Below are positions 63,539 to 64,000 of a stretch of 64,000 nt of DNA, piece after piece; position 1 is the first letter of the stretch; each line of letters begins with the position of its first letter. The notes under the pieces were generated by a model. The model saw nothing but the letters and a program-made list of their open reading frames with translations, was not told the DNA's origin and searched no databases. A program made the translations under genes and the position numbers. The stretch is from Caballeronia choica (GTDB lineage: Bacteria > Pseudomonadota > Gammaproteobacteria > Burkholderiales > Burkholderiaceae), in the NCBI RefSeq assembly GCF_001544535.1, contig NZ_FCON02000009.1, positions 1 through 64,000 of the forward strand, in the 5' to 3' direction.

Positions 63539-64000
63539 TGATGACGCAGGACATCCATCAACTGATCGCCCGCGCGCAGGCCGAATACGCGCGCTGCATC
63601 GACGACGGCGACCTCGGGCAGTGGCCCGGGTTCTTCACCGCGTCGTGCGTGTACAGAGTCACGACCGCCGACAACCATCGCCGCGGCCTCGCGGGCAGCA
63701 TGATCTACGCAGCCTCGCACGGCATGCTGGTCGACCGGGTCGCGTCGCTGCGCGACGCCAATATCTATGAACGCCACGCCTACCGCCACCTGCTCGGGCA
63801 GCCGTACGTGATCGGCGACGACGGCGCCGAAGCGCGCAGCGAAACCTCGTTCATGGTCGCGCGCATCATGCGCGACGGGACCACCGACCTGTTCGCGACG
63901 GGCCGCTATTGCGACGTGTACGTGCGCGACGAGGCGGGCGTGCGGTTGCGCGAGCGCGTCGTCGTGTGCGACAGCTCGCGTATCGACACGCTGCTCGCGT
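63538..64000 (+). CDS. Ring-hydroxylating dioxygenase, small subunit (partial)
   Basis: ATG 63538 overlaps the large-subunit stop as TGATG (ATG 63541 is an alternative). The frame runs to the edge with 154 residues visible: LIARAQAEYARCIDDGDLGQ, YAASHGMLVDRVASLRDANI, YERHAYRHLLGQP and SETSFMVARIMRDG. This is the NTF2-like beta subunit that structures the alpha3-beta3 oxygenase. It is nearly complete, since the family has about 160 residues. Ferredoxin and reductase genes are not in view. Confidence 0.9.
   Translation, partial: MMTQDIHQLIARAQAEYARCIDDGDLGQWPGFFTASCVYRVTTADNHRRGLAGSMIYAASHGMLVDRVASLRDANIYERHAYRHLLGQPYVIGDDGAEARSETSFMVARIMRDGTTDLFATGRYCDVYVRDEAGVRLRERVVVCDSSRIDTLLA

Noticed and set aside
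1..64000. CRISPR array, rRNA operon, integrase or attachment site
   Set aside because: No regular short repeats with spacers, no rRNA blocks, no tyrosine or serine recombinase and no tRNA-flanked direct repeat were visible.

Overview
The window is 64 kb of high-GC proteobacterial chromosome. Its gene families (GABA pathway with a MocR regulator, DAD-type cupin, many OmpC-type porins, GntR, IclR and LysR catabolic regulators, andA-like Rieske oxygenase) point to Burkholderiaceae, most likely Paraburkholderia, Caballeronia or Burkholderia. This is inferred from protein style; no rRNA or tRNA gene is visible. I found no CRISPR array and no intact transposon.

Region 1 (1-24.6 kb) is mostly core-like. 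It opens with the 3' end of an IS4/Tn5-type transposase abutting an MFS gene that has lost its first two helices. Next come a gabR-like regulator divergent from gabTD, two paralogous secreted proteins around a membrane metallophosphoesterase, an isochorismatase-like hydrolase, secreted MsrB, a small K+ channel, an ABC-2 exporter pair, a DAD-like cupin, and an AraC regulator beside an acyl-CoA ligase, acyl-CoA dehydrogenase and 3-hydroxyacyl-CoA dehydrogenase. A 0.9-kb inverted-repeat element fills the convergent gap before chaA. A GAF-GGDEF diguanylate cyclase, osmC and ald follow.

Region 2 (24.8-31.8 kb) is a sugar-acid catabolic cluster: a GntR regulator divergent from a glucarate-dehydratase-like enzyme, a decayed 2-hydroxyacid dehydrogenase, a second GntR regulator, a gluconate 5-dehydrogenase-like SDR, an ACS-type MFS carrier and a mannonate/gluconate-dehydratase-like (RspA/ManD) enzyme. 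Together they would import hexonates or hexarates and oxidise or dehydrate them.

Region 3 (32-48.5 kb) is accessory and visibly decaying. Intact genes (Nudix, MFS, FCD regulator, BON protein, porin, BKACE, quinone oxidoreductase, NmrA-like, LysR, flavin monooxygenase and its reductase, TetR) alternate with fragments of an IS701-type transposase, a TauD dioxygenase, a second BKACE copy, pirin, a CMD protein, an azoreductase and an aldo/keto reductase. A TGTCGACA-type motif recurs upstream of the FCD regulator, the porin and the BKACE genes.

Region 4 (48.5-64 kb) holds a second TetR and a co-oriented minus-strand set running from 60.1 to 49.4 kb: SDR, aldehyde dehydrogenase, homogentisate-dioxygenase-like bicupin, Gfo/Idh/MocA oxidoreductase, a CUT2 ABC transporter whose two ATPase domains are fused to one permease, a second permease, and a porin. 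An IclR gene is divergent from it. Only the C-terminal codons of the expected periplasmic binding protein remain. The window ends with another IclR gene divergent from a Rieske ring-hydroxylating dioxygenase whose small subunit runs off the edge. The substrate of the 49-60 kb operon is the main open question.
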